Assembly: GCA_033439685.1 (NCBI GenBank)
Contig: JAUEDM010000005.1
Location: 1,860,001 to 1,924,000, forward strand
Reading direction: 5' to 3'
Length of the DNA stretch: 64,000 bases
From: Apodospora peruviana
Lineage: Eukaryota > Ascomycota > Sordariomycetes > Sordariales > Lasiosphaeriaceae
This document shows positions 38,272 to 50,100 of this stretch, piece after piece (positions within the stretch are counted from its first letter, which is position 1; each line of letters opens with the position of its first letter). The translations under genes and the position numbers were made by a program. Below the pieces are notes generated by a model that was not told where the DNA came from, did no database searches, and saw nothing but the letters and a program-made list of their open reading frames with translations.

Positions 38272-41200
38272 AGCTGCTCATAGACCATGTAGACAGTACA
38301 TGCGTATAGTTCCTAAGCAGGCCCAAGCCATCATTCGGGAGGCCGTTACCGAGAACGAACTGCTGGTGCTTGTGGGCTGTGTATTGTTTTCCGCTCTCCT
38401 AGCCGCCCACAGCTCACATGGAAGAGATATCACCCGGAGGGCTTGGAAGCATAACATAAAATTATTGATGCTATCTATATATGTTATAAAGAAAAAAAAC
38501 AGATTACGGATCATCACGGCTTTGTTGGCGTGAACAAGAAAAGACACGACTCCTTCCTTTCCTGTCAAAGTACCTGTATCAGGTTGATGATATGTATCAT
38601 GTCAAGCCGAAGACATAACTCTCCTGACCTGGTCTTGCGATGTAGCTGGTTACACTGTCGCCGCTGCCTTGCAGAATGCCATAACAGCAGCAGCCCATAG
38701 CGTACGTTGGGTAGCTAGTCGGGGAAATTGAAGGGGACGACAAGCTGGAAAAGAGGCGTGTCACTGATCCATCTCCTTGGGAAGCCCCAATGGAAACAAC
38801 AATGCTTTGTGAGATTCGCCAAGCAAAGGGGGCCATGTAAATGATACACTATATGCTGATAGGTCGTACCGCTCAAACCGATGCAGCACGATTGAGGGCT
38901 ATAGTTGAGTGACCTGACCCTGCATAGGTATGGGGTATTAAGAGAAGGTTTTGTCTTGCTTGGCCAGAAACGTCCACCCAGCCGGTGTGGCGGCAGTGAG
39001 ACAGACCAAGACAGACAATGGTGATGACTCTTTTGTGGTAGACTTGCTCTGATGGGGACAACTGAGGAAGGGGGAATGTGGGTTTCGTTCCAGCCCCGTC
39101 CGTCCGCGGGCGATGAGGAGGCCCAAGTAAAATCGGTGCGATGGTATGAAATCGGGCCAACTTGAACCCCTTGCGACAGACAGTACATGAGTCTGACAAA
39201 GTTCCTCATCAGGCAGTCCACGATCGACCGCATGAGGTACTTTCCAATGATTGATAAGTGCTAATTCTAGAAACGTATATGGAATTTTCCCAACTGGGCT
39301 ATGTTTCCCACCGGGGGAGAGGTGCACACAGATGACTGGGGAAAAGGAGGCTTCCTAACGAACAGGGGGGCCATGTGTTGGTAGGGACACGGGCACAAGT
39401 TCTAAAAGGTGATGCTATACACAAGGGTCAACAAACACAGTTTCCTTGGACGGAATCTTGGTGCCTGGGAACTAGCGTGCTGCCAGGAGGTGGTGGTGAC
39501 GATGTGCCTGCAGGGCCCCGGGGGCCTCCGTGCTCACTTCGTGCCGCAATCTTCAACCGGGAACGGTTTCCCCAGGCTCAGCCGGGGCCTAGCTCCGGCT
39601 TCAGGTCCCAGAGCGGGGGCCATACCGCAGTGAAGCTGAGGCCCAGTGGTGAGGTGAAGATGTCTGAAGCAGATCCGGAATGTGCTCCTGTCTGAGAGAA
39701 GGAGTCGAGCCGGCGGTAGCTGGATGGCGCCGGCACGCTTCAGGCGGCACGTTTTCCAGCCGGCCAGCGAGGCCGGCCAGCAATCTCGATTGTTGAGAGC
39801 CTCAGGGGTTCATGGCAGGCGCAAAGTTGCGCCGTTGAGAAGCCATTTCTGGTTTACGAGCAACCCTGACTGATTGGACCCCAGACATGAACCCCAGAGG
39901 GCCCAGACACGTCTCTCCAAAGGGACCACCAGGCGAGAGCAAACAGCGAGGAGCCCCGTCCGTGGCTGTTGCCGGCAGACAGGGCCGAGATCTTCCCACC
40001 ATGCCGAACGAAGCTGTTCATCACTCTCGGGAACTTTCAAGAGCCGTCTGACGGATCAATTGGGATTAGCTTGGCATGGTCTGGATCTGGACAACCTGCT
40101 CGCGCCACGTCGATCCAGTTCCGGTCTTCAGCCGGAAGGCCTGCACCTGACCTGCGTCTGACCTGCGTCTGATCTGACCCTGGGGCGCCGCGGGTGCTGC
40201 AGAGTTGCATCGTAGGGGAAGCTCAGCAGAGCTGCCAAGGATGACATAACAGCTGGCTGTCCGTAGGGCAGAAGGATCACGAAAGTTAGTATCCTTCCCG
40301 CCGGGCCGAGCAAGGGTCGTTCAGACGGATGTATCCCGTCGTGTACACGTGTAGAGGCCAGAGGAGGCCAGAGCACGCGCGCATTGTACTGGTCGACCAT
40401 GTACCACATATTCTGGCGAACATGTATAATCTTGGCCGGTATTAGTGATCACTGGGCATCATCATTAGTGATGCTGGAATGGACAGCCAACAATATCATG
40501 TATGAGGATTTGCTCTGGTTAGCAGAGCTTCTCAAGGTTGAGCATGAATTAGTTGCTATTTGGGCTAATTTGTTTCCATTACTGGTGCTGTGAAGAAGGA
40601 TCATCGTCCGATGATTGCCGGGTCGGTGGTCATCCTTGCTACATACACCAACTGTAGCATTGGAATCACTTCGGAGTCTTTGGATCAGACATTGGGCATT
40701 CAATCGCGTCTGGTGATGGTGGCTAGGGAGATTGGAGGGCGCCATTCACAGTTGGTGGATCGCAGCAGGCAGCAGAATTTCAACGTCGGCGACTGGTCAA
40801 TTGGCAAAAGTCGGGTTGTGGTAGTGAGGGCTAATGGTTTGCATCCACAAGGCTAACAGCTAACTACGTACCAAGTTAAACCTTCTCGGCCGTACTTTCA
40901 TTTTGCACGCAAAAAACGCCATTCCCGTCCCATGTGTCGCGTGTGGGCCAATCACACTGCGGCACTCTCATACTGTGGCTGCTTTGTCAGTCCTCTATTT
41001 TTGGGTGAGGCTATTAGAAAGCACGTGCACATCAGAAAGCCGTTTCCTTTGGGGGCACTTACCCGGATCAGTCATCAGTGCTCTCTCATCAGTGCTGCAG
41101 TTCTACTGCAGTGCAGAAAGAGGCAACTACGTTCAGAGTGCCCTTGCTCGCCTCTTTGGTTGCAACTGCTCGGACACGATGACGCGCAGTGATTTATCGC

Positions 41201-44200
41201 CATGCCTTATCCGAGTCTCTTCCTGCTATGCAGTTACTACTACAATCACATACCGCCGGGTAGTGGTACCTTATCTCGTAGCCTAGATCTCGACGGCAGG
41301 ACTCAGTAGTGTCCTGCTTGTCATCCGTACCTTTGAGGCTGACCTCGTGCAGCCAACGACCGAGTGTTACCTGAGCCGGACAGTCCCATGTTGGACAATT
41401 TGGTACTGAGCAGTCAATTACCACTTACCCGCAGACTGGGCAGGCATGCGTCGTTCTTTCATGTCACCGTTTCTCGCTTGCCGTGTGTCTCCCCAGTGGA
41501 AGCATACCGTATGCGTAAAAGATTTCGACCTCGTGGCGGCGTGGAATATGCTGTGCACCCTGAGTATATTGTCATGACGTGAGGTTCGGTTGACCGCTAG
41601 ATCGATTTTCAGAGACACGATACAACACTATGAAAGCGGTATTGGGCAAATTTGCCTTGGATGTCCAAAACACCGTAGTTTGTGTTATGCCCATAGAAAG
41701 CGACGTTGGGCTCGAAAAGATGCAGCCTTTGAGTTCACTTGACGTCGGTTTCTGCCCCATGTCGCGATCGTCGGCTTGATGTGATTAGTGATCATTCTGA
41801 TTTGTGTTTGGCAGGAGTCAGGACAAGCCGGGGGAGATCGACGCGATAACCCGTTTGAAGTGGCAGCGGCTAGTCAGTTTTGCCCTTGGTGCAATCCTCG
41901 ATACTTGTCACAGCCGCGACTTACCGCGCGGTAGTTGGACAGGGATACGAGGACCGGGCTGGTGATTGGCGAAGAAGCGCAGGCAAGGCCGCCGCAAGGG
42001 CCACCCGGCCCAACCCCCAAAAGTGTTCGGCCCAACTCGTGGAATTGTTCTCGAAGGCTGGGTGGGAACTGCACTGCGCAACACTGCGCCGCAGAGAGAA
42101 CCTAAAGGCGATCCCAGACTGGAAGCCACCCCCAGAGGCTCCGTCCGGGCCCCACAAACCACGGCGGTGGAAGGCCAAAGGGGCGGCGACCACCAGGATA
42201 GAGTGCTATTAAGTTGCGCCGTATCTAACTATGGCCCGACAAGAACCTAGTCAGGAAATTTGAAAACCCCGCCTTGCTTCAGCTGTGTATCGGACAGTCG
42301 GTGGTTTTTTTGTTCATTTTTGCGTTGGCGAACACGAGGCAGCAGAAGGACTGCAGAGGGGAAATTGAATGGGGTCGTCCAAGGTTGGCTTGATCCTGAT
42401 GATTTCTGATCGGTCGGTCCATCCTCGCACTCGCATTTGTGCGATTTGTCGTCTTTTTGGTTGACTGATCGGTCGCAATGACAAAGTCGCATTGGGTTGA
42501 TTACGTAGCATCCTCCAGCTGGCTTGATGCTGTTCATCAACCACCCACCATAGGGGTGGAGGACCCGACCGGAGGATCTCCAGGTGTGAACTGGGTGGTA
42601 AGTGCACTGAGAGGGGGTCGTGGACAGAAAGGCGTGGCAGCCACACATGGAGGTGAGGTTGGTTCGTTCGCTCTCAAGCCCCGCCGTCGACGAGCTGAAA
42701 ACGACGCTTTTGCAGTCCAATTAGGAAGCTGAAGTGTCTCCCCGCGCCGCGGCGCAATTCGTGCGGCCGCCTCTCCGCCGTCTCCGGTTAACAGCTGGGC
42801 CCTGGCTTTCAAGGATCATTGCGCTGGAGAAGCGAACGGTCGTTAAGGCATGGATCTGCACTTTTTGCAATAGGTATGTGGATCAAATAATAATAATGGA
42901 TCTGCTGCAAGGCCCTTTTTCACCTCCCCTGCAGACCCTGCCAAGCCATGCCCAAAGGCATGAGGGCCAACCCGGAGTCCAAGGAACAACCACCATCAAA
43001 CTTAACACTGCTTGTGGTAGTGTGGAGACGGGGCCCCAACTTTCTGAATTGATTCAGTGGAATTGGCGTTCTCGGCAGTCCTCGGCTTCGACTTCTCATT
43101 CGCGCCGTTTCGAGGGCCCTGGACGTAGAAGTTTCGCCATGGCTACGGGTCGTACGTAGGGCGAAATCACGTCGGACGGCGGGACGAGGAGCAGCATGAA
43201 AGGTGCTCTCGGTCAAGTTTGACAGGACGCTTGATCCAGCGCGGTTTTGCCTTGTCATTGGCTTCCATCGTTGGGCTTGTCCTCCGCTTTCGCCGCGCAG
43301 AAATCTCGATATGCACCGAGATCTTCTGAGGTGTGTGCGTCACTTATAGGATATGACTGACAGACAATAGAGAAAGACCAGTCGGCAACAGAATCACCTC
43401 TGATGCTATATGTCGTCACAACGGCCAGTACGCAGTTAGTTAACCCCTGGCCCGGCGAAACGAAACATGAAACACGCCTTGACCATACTGGTGGCCCAGC
43501 AACACCACAGACTGCATCGTATCTGATGACCCAGACCGTCATGCGGTTCTGTTGCAATATACCACCACCACACTTAATCATGATATTCTGTGCCTGCTCA
43601 CCGCTGGTCACGGCTGCCGGTAGATTGACTGCACGCTGAGCGGCAGGGAAAAGCTATGGAACACATATTGTACGGAACTAATAACGTCTGGAGATCTATC
43701 GAGACATCATGTGCCATCCGTCTGATCTCGTCCAGTATAAGAGTTGGACCAAGTGCACTATCCGCAGTTCACAAGCCCGCCGAGGAAGTGTTTCGGCGTT
43801 AGTGCAGTGTGGGCAACAGCAAAAACTACAGTTTTTCAAGCCGGGGTTTATTCCAGGTTCCTTCACGTATTTGTTCACTATCCTTGTTGGGAGTCTTTTC
43901 CAGATGGCGTCTAGCCCCAATACAGGTATCTCAACCGATAGACGATTTGCTGCAATATGATCTTTGCTAGTACTGCCTCAAATGGGTATTCGTGAGCGAG
44001 CAAGATCCAAGTCATGCCCCCCAACCCAGCCCGGGATGCCAAGGAATGGTTTTGGTTGGATTACTGGCTGGTTCGTTTCCGGTGGGCAAGTGTCAACTGC
44101 CACAGCCCTACGGCCATTTCGCGATCCGGGAATGGACGGAGCGGCAAGATGGAACGTGCCAACAGGAAAGGCATTGTCACGCAACACTGACAGGGGTCGC

Positions 44201-45253
44201 GGGGATCTACTTGCCCGTTTCTCACGACTTGCCGAGTACAGCTCTTTCCATTTCGGCGAGCGAACCAGCCGGAGTGGCAGGAACGGGACATAGCGCAGAG
44301 CGGGCCAAGAATGATTTGAGAACTTCTCTATCGCTATCACCACCATGCAACATGGACCATCATGGTAGACCATCGGAATCATCACCCACACTTCTGACCT
44401 CTTTCGCCTTGGCCTCACACCGCCAGAATGGGATAGGTCCATGATAGGTCGGGAGAGTAGCCGACAATATGCTGTACAGTCGGGTTCGGTTCTCGAAGCC
44501 ATGGCGGCGGGTTCTGGTGGTGGTGTCAAGAAGGTTGTTTGATGTAGCCCGGTACACCCAAAAATACTACTCGCCGCCTTTAGTCAAATGAAAGAGGGTA
44601 AAATTAGCCCGATTTAACTGATTTGCCCACCCTGACAAACACTTTGGCGGTTGCCTGGGGCGTCTCCGTTTCTTGACGAGCAGCTCCACCGCCTTCTCCG
44701 TTCAGCTCTGAGTTGTACCGTACCGGGCGTACCCATCGCCCACCGCCGTTGCTCTCCACTCTTTTTTATCCCTCCTTCGTAAAACGCACCCATCATAGCT
44801 CGTCGCCAGCGCTGCTCTGTTTTGGAGAGCACTCTCAGTTGCAGTGACAAATTGACACCAGCTCTTGTATCACGCCCCAAGATCTTCTGTTGTCGTTGCC
44901 GACACACCCCTCCATCATTGCACGATGCAGCCCAGTCAGTGTGCTGCTGCAGTGAAGCCAATTCCAGTCCCAGTGCCAGCACCAAACAGGACAATAGCCC
45001 TCCAATCTGTTTGGTTTCGTGCTGTCGTCTTCCAAGTCGACCGTCCCTTTCTCCCCACATCTCCCTAGACTCATACTTTCTTAGATTCTGGTCGCGAAGG
45101 AAGCTGCTCGCCAGATGGCTCCCGATCGGGTTTGAGTCTTGCGGACGGAAACCCGAGGGACGGTTGTCGGGTCCAATGGTTGGTGGTGCGTGTATTCCAT
45201 ACGTACATACTTGCGGTGTACCAAGTGAGGCACTGCTCGCCGCCAAGAGAACC

Positions 45254-45291
45254 AGGTACTGTACAGCAGTACCGCAGTGCGTACAGTACCT
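45254..45291. promoter_or_regulatory. Perfect 11-bp inverted repeat with 16-nt loop
   Basis: AGGTACTGTAC at 45254-45264 pairs with GTACAGTACCT at 45281-45291 around a 16-nt loop. It lies about 0.7 kb upstream of the bZIP start. It could form a cruciform, an RNA hairpin if transcribed, or bind a dimeric protein; the half-site GTACTGTAC recurs elsewhere in intergenic DNA. Confidence 0.5.
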
Positions 45292-45789
45292 CCCGTCGTC
45301 GAGTACATATACACACCACCACAGGTTCCCTGCATTAGCCCGGCCGTCCTCCTCGTAGGGTCCAGTGATGTTCCTTTGGATGTCCAGAAGAGGGTACATG
45401 GGGCGCCCAGAAATCCCAAATCCCAACCGTTCGCCGCTGCATGCACGCCTGGCCCAGTCAAAATCAAGACCCTTGCTCTTCTTCTGGCCCCGTACCTCGT
45501 AGCAAGGTACGCAGTACCCACGCCAGGCTACAGAGAACCGACCCATGTACTTGTCCCCGGGGTACTGGATGTACTCCTGGTATCCAAAATTCCCAGAGTA
45601 ATTTGTTCGAGTGGCTCGTCCATTCTATCCTTGCAGGGCTTGGGTGGTAGGGTGGGTACACCTGAGAAAAAGGACCACGCTCCAAGAACCATGTGAGTCC
45701 GGCCGCAGCAAGCCTCCCTCCACCAGCCATGATGGATGAACCGGCGTCCCTGGATGGATATTTAATACAAGAGCTCCCCTCTTCCCGAC

Positions 45790-45822
45790 ATGCCGTCTGA
45801 CTTGTCCTACCATCGTGGTTGA
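45790..45822 (+). other. Candidate 10-codon upstream ORF of the bZIP gene
   Basis: An ATG-initiated frame of ten codons ending in TGA lies 146 nt before the bZIP start and downstream of an AT-rich, TATA-like stretch (about 45757-45768). If transcription begins upstream of it, it could dampen translation, as known for other fungal bZIP genes. The transcription start is unknown. Confidence 0.3.
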
Positions 45823-45968
45823 AGCTCTCGGACTCCAGACTGGAAAGATATATATCTATCTACTCGTTCATACGCCTCTTGATCCATCAAGCTTACTCTT
45901 GTGTATTCAAACATCTCACGTCAACACTATACCACTGACCAGCTTTCTGAGCTACCCCATACTTCACC

Positions 45969-47146
45969 ATGTTTACCATGTCCCATCACACATACGGCTA
46001 CCCGGCGCAGCCACAACCACAACCGGCGAGGCAGTACTCGGGCCACGGTACAAGCAGTGCTTTCAGCAGCTCCGCCAATCCCGATGAGGACTGGACCAAG
46101 ATCTCGGACCTTGCTGAGCGCAGGAGGATACAAAACCGCATTGCCCAGCGTAACTACCGTACGTAGCGGAGCTTTGGGGAAGAGAGTTGGATGAGTGCCT
46201 AACCAGTTTCCGTTATAGGCAAGAAGCTTAAGAGACGTCTGGAGGAACTCGAGCGGAGGGCCGCGACGCCAGATGGAGCCTTGTCGTCAGGCGGCGAGAA
46301 GTCGAGCTCGTCGAGCAAGAACAACAGCAGCAGCAAACGCGGGTCGTCATCCAAGACTCAGAAACAAACGCCGCCACCGCCAAAGCAGCTATCGCGCGGC
46401 CAGTTCACCCCGCCCATGCACCACGATGACGAGTATCTCTTCCCCCCGTCATACGACGACCGGGAAAGGTCAACCACGCCACCAATGTTCGGCAACTACT
46501 CGCAATACCCGCCGCCGCCCGAGGACATGCTCATGGCGCCCTATGGATCGGTCCCCCACCAGCAAGCCTACCGGCCCATGACCACGGATTCGTATCCAGA
46601 GTACCTGAGCGCACCGTCGGGGGTGCCCGTCACGCTGCCTTCGATGACGCACTTTAGTGACGCCCTAAAGAGGGAGCCTTTCTCGGGCGGTCATGAGGAG
46701 AGCTCCATGCCCTACGGCATGCCCTACAACAGCTACATGCCGAGCGGCGTCGACATGAGTGCGGGGGCAGCGGGCTCGCCATACGACCACCATATGCCTC
46801 ATGTGAGTTCCTTGCGCACTACTACTAGCCTACTACCTCCTCCATCATCATCATCATCATCAGACGCCGCCGCACACCATCATCGTGGTGGCGGCGGTGG
46901 CCCTGGTTCCTACCATCGATGAGTCTCACCCGAACCATCGAAAGAAAAAGAGCGATCCACAAACACATAAAACAAATAAAAACGAACGGTTGCTGATGGG
47001 TGCATGACATGTAGACCCCTCCTCTGTCACACTCTTTCGACCACTCGGCGAATTGCTCGGACTCGGGCGCAAGCTGTTACGAGTACCCGACAACGCCGCT
47101 GTCGATGCCTGGTTCGCCGGGCATGGTCCAACAACAGCAACTTTAG
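45969..47146 (+). CDS. bZIP transcription factor, AP-1/MeaB-like
   Basis: Short fungal bZIP regulator of 301 residues. Exons: 45969-46158, 46219-46802 and 47015-47146. The DNA-binding signature is NRIAQRNYRKK (from residue 56); intron 1 (60 nt, GTACGT donor) splits codon 64 inside this signature, so splicing is essential for function. The leucine zipper is short (Leu67, Leu74). The rest is Ser, Pro, Tyr and Met-rich, with the C-terminal TPPLSHSFDHS and PTTPLSMPGSP motifs. The arrangement DEDWTKISDLAERRRIQNR before the basic region resembles Aspergillus and Fusarium MeaB, a mediator of nitrogen metabolite repression, but assignment within the AP-1-like group is uncertain. Intron 2 is long (212 nt, GTGAGT donor); reading through it gives a different Ser/His/Gly-rich tail that stops at 46922. 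The gene stands alone between two gene-poor intervals. Confidence 0.85.
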
Positions 47147-50100
47147 AAAAAAATCGTCGTCCTTGACTCGTTTGGCTGCTTTTTTCTGCTTTTCCATCTC
47201 TGGAGTATTGCGTGGGTGGTGCACATGCATCTTTATTTTTTGAGCGAGCGGGTCGCACGGTAACTGGCTCCCACTTTTCTTCTTCTTTTGATTCTTCACA
47301 ATATATAGGTTTGCTCGAGCGGACGGCGCCAAAACTTTTGTATATGACGGGTTTTACATGGACAGGGTACAAGATGATATGACTGGTACGGACAATCTTC
47401 ATGGCAGGGACTGGCAGGCTTTTTTGTTTATTTCGTCGAAGTGCTCGACCTTTTTTTTTTTTTTTGTTTACCTCTTCTTTTATTAAGATCCCCACCCCTC
47501 GTGATGCATGGAGCGAGAGAGTCGGTTTATGCTATGGAAGATTCACAGCGAGAGGAGAAAGTTTTAAACCACACCAGGTAGTTTAGTTTTACTGCTACAA
47601 AGTTGAACCAAGATCTAGCTACTACCTCAAACTTATTTATTTTCACACGTCGTTCATTTCAGCGATTCTTTACAGTACATCGGGCAAGTAAATATGTGCA
47701 CGCAGCATGTCCAGATCAAACTTCTGAACCTCTTATAATATGGGTTTCACGAGAAAGGGGGTTTGACTTGATAGATATTTGCATCAACACCCAGAGGAAA
47801 TCTTGTGGAAGCTCCAAATGTTTCGATAGACAGCCCTCATGTTCTCTGCCTGTCTCTGTCTTCTTTACCTCCTATCCCGCAGCGATTCTCTCACTCTCTG
47901 CCTTGGGGCTTTTGAGATCTGTGCACACGCAAGATGGCTACTCGGCCGTGCCTGTACTCTGCGCCTTTTCTTTCCACAAAAAATCTGGACTTGAAACCGA
48001 CTGTTATATCCCTTGTGCCTCCTACGCCAAATCCGCTGCTACCAACTGACATTTTTATCTGTCTTTCCTACAAGAAGAGCATGGGAACTTCCGTGTGTTT
48101 GTTTGTTCCAGCCTTACTCCTTACAAACTGGGGTTTGCCTTGCTTATTTATTTCCCCCCGCGCGCTACTCCTGAATAATTACTCTATTTGGCCGAACCTA
48201 CTGATTACTCGCTTACGGAATCTAGCAGAACAGCTCGATGGCAGAAATAAAGATCTGACAAAGAACCCTCCTCCCTTACATTCAACTGCCCTACCCGTCA
48301 AGCCGGGGAGAGAAGAAAAGAGAAACGCAACGCCAGTCAGCAACGCCGCTTTTTTCACGATCTTACTTACATAAACCAGTCCAACGGGCGCCGGGCGCCG
48401 CGGGTTGTCCCTTCTCTTCCCACACTTCTGAAAACGTAATCCGTGCACCGTCGTTTCTTGTGGGAAATTCGAACGCAGGCTGCCCAAACCTGCTGGAAAG
48501 GTTGTCTGCTCCGGAAACTTCGGAGCGAAGTATGCACACCTGCCCAGGGCAGAGGGCGCGGACTTCGCATGTGTGGCGTTTGCGCGTTTCGGTCCTTTGG
48601 ACCGAAGAGCAGTTTGGCTTGCTTGCGCGCGTGTAGGATGCGGTTGCTGTACGGGATACGCAGTACTGCTAATACGTATTGGTGGTTGCGCAACGATCGT
48701 ATGTACGGACACTTTGGGAGGGGCCGGGATTCAGGTCGGGTGGGTGGGAGGGGGTGGTGACCAGGGTCGGGTTGTCGGGTTGTGGTGTGGTGGTTGCTGT
48801 GCCCAGAACCTTTGGCCCCTTTTGGCGTTGTTGGGGGCCGGGAGGAGGTTTCCCAGCTTCTCCGCCAACTCAAATCAACCTACCCAAAGCTTTGCCTCGA
48901 AACAGGTGTACGGCACAGCAAATAACACACGTGTCGAGTCCGGTCTGTTGTCACGGCCGCCCTGTACCGACTGGCGGGTGGGGTGTAAATGGAACGAGGG
49001 GAACAACGTCTCGATGTGCCGTGTTCGTGCCTTGCGGGTTGCATTTTGCGGTTGCAGCTTTGCGGCAGGGACTTTGCATATGGAAGAATTCAACCAACAA
49101 GAAGCGGCCGCTCGCATTTGGTGATGGACCGGGGGTTTACTGTTAATAGGTAGGGCCAAGAAAAAGGTCGGGAATTATGGTACTTGTGTAAGTGGCTGGA
49201 CCATGCCTCGCACCATGCCTTGCCCTCGCCCAATGTACGGATGCATACAATAGAAGACGTGAATGTGGGTATACTCTGGAGAGATATAATGTTTGATGAA
49301 CTTTGATGCGTGGCTCGTGGAATGGCAGAATGGGGGCGGGGTGGAGGAACGAGTGGTCCCTCTGCATCACTGCCACGACGTTGACCCTGGGGTTGTATTC
49401 CTCTCGCCCATATCTTCTAAGAGGAATCTCGAAAGAAGATACCCAAACGGTGTTCAAGGCCGTCGGCGCCGGCCCTTGCGGGGCGGAAACTTTTGCTTGG
49501 CCTCAGGGTTGTCTGTGGATAGAGTGCTAATGAGGTCACGTATGGACCGGGCTACCGAGCCGCGTCGGAGCTTTGAGCAAGGATGGATCACCGGCTTCGC
49601 CCAGGCACCAACATAGGGTGCTGCATCAGGGATGGGATGGGTCCCGCTCTGCATCCTTCTCCTGCGCGGTTCTAGCCATGGCATTTCAGGGCACATAACA
49701 AGGACCTGGCGAGAAATACAGTACTGTGAATGGAACACCATTATTATCCACGACGGGTCAAGCTCGGGTCGGGTCTGGGCACTCTGATAGTTTGCCGGTC
49801 TGGTTGGCAATGAGCGGACGTAGCAGCGGATGTAGTGTATTTGTGGTATTGTATGTAGTTGGGACGTCGTTGGCGACGGTGGCTGTTGGCGGAGATAAAT
49901 ACGGAGCATGTTGCACGGGGTTTAGGCTGGGAGAGCGTATGGAGTACTGTACTGTACATACTATATTCCGGACGTATAGACAGGGGCAGCTCAAGGTGTT
50001 GGTTCACGACGTTCCATAGGGGGTTTAGTTCTAGTGCGAAGAACTTCGGACCCCAGACCGATCGGAAGGGTCGGGCAGATCGGGCGGGATGGAAATTGGC

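Larger units (their letters stand above)
35001..39000. other. Gene desert, AT-richer section with microsatellites
   Basis: A CA microsatellite (about 35395-35411), a GT microsatellite (38242-38271), A/T-rich tracts near 36.6-36.75 kb and 37.66-37.69 kb, and more GGTACC-type motifs. There is no protein-like open frame; the longest are under 115 codons. Confidence 0.55.
39001..45968. other. Gene desert, section upstream of the bZIP gene
   Basis: No supportable gene. The longest open frame (44614-45546 minus, 310 codons) has no recognisable domain and overlaps other open frames. An 11-bp tandem unit (CTGACCTGCGT, two copies) sits at 40147-40168, an inverted repeat at 45254-45291, and a candidate upstream ORF at 45790-45822. 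The last several hundred bases should contain the promoter and leader of the bZIP gene. Confidence 0.5.

Noticed and set aside
44614..45546. 310-codon open frame, minus strand
   Set aside because: No recognisable domain and odd composition (Arg, Gly, Cys, Trp scattered). Long frames on the plus strand overlap it (for example 44822-45358), as expected from low stop density rather than coding.
25140..45968. RIP-mutated transposon island
   Set aside because: The interval is not AT-rich, keeps CpG and shows no TpA excess by eye; no transposase, reverse transcriptase, long terminal or terminal inverted repeats were recognised.
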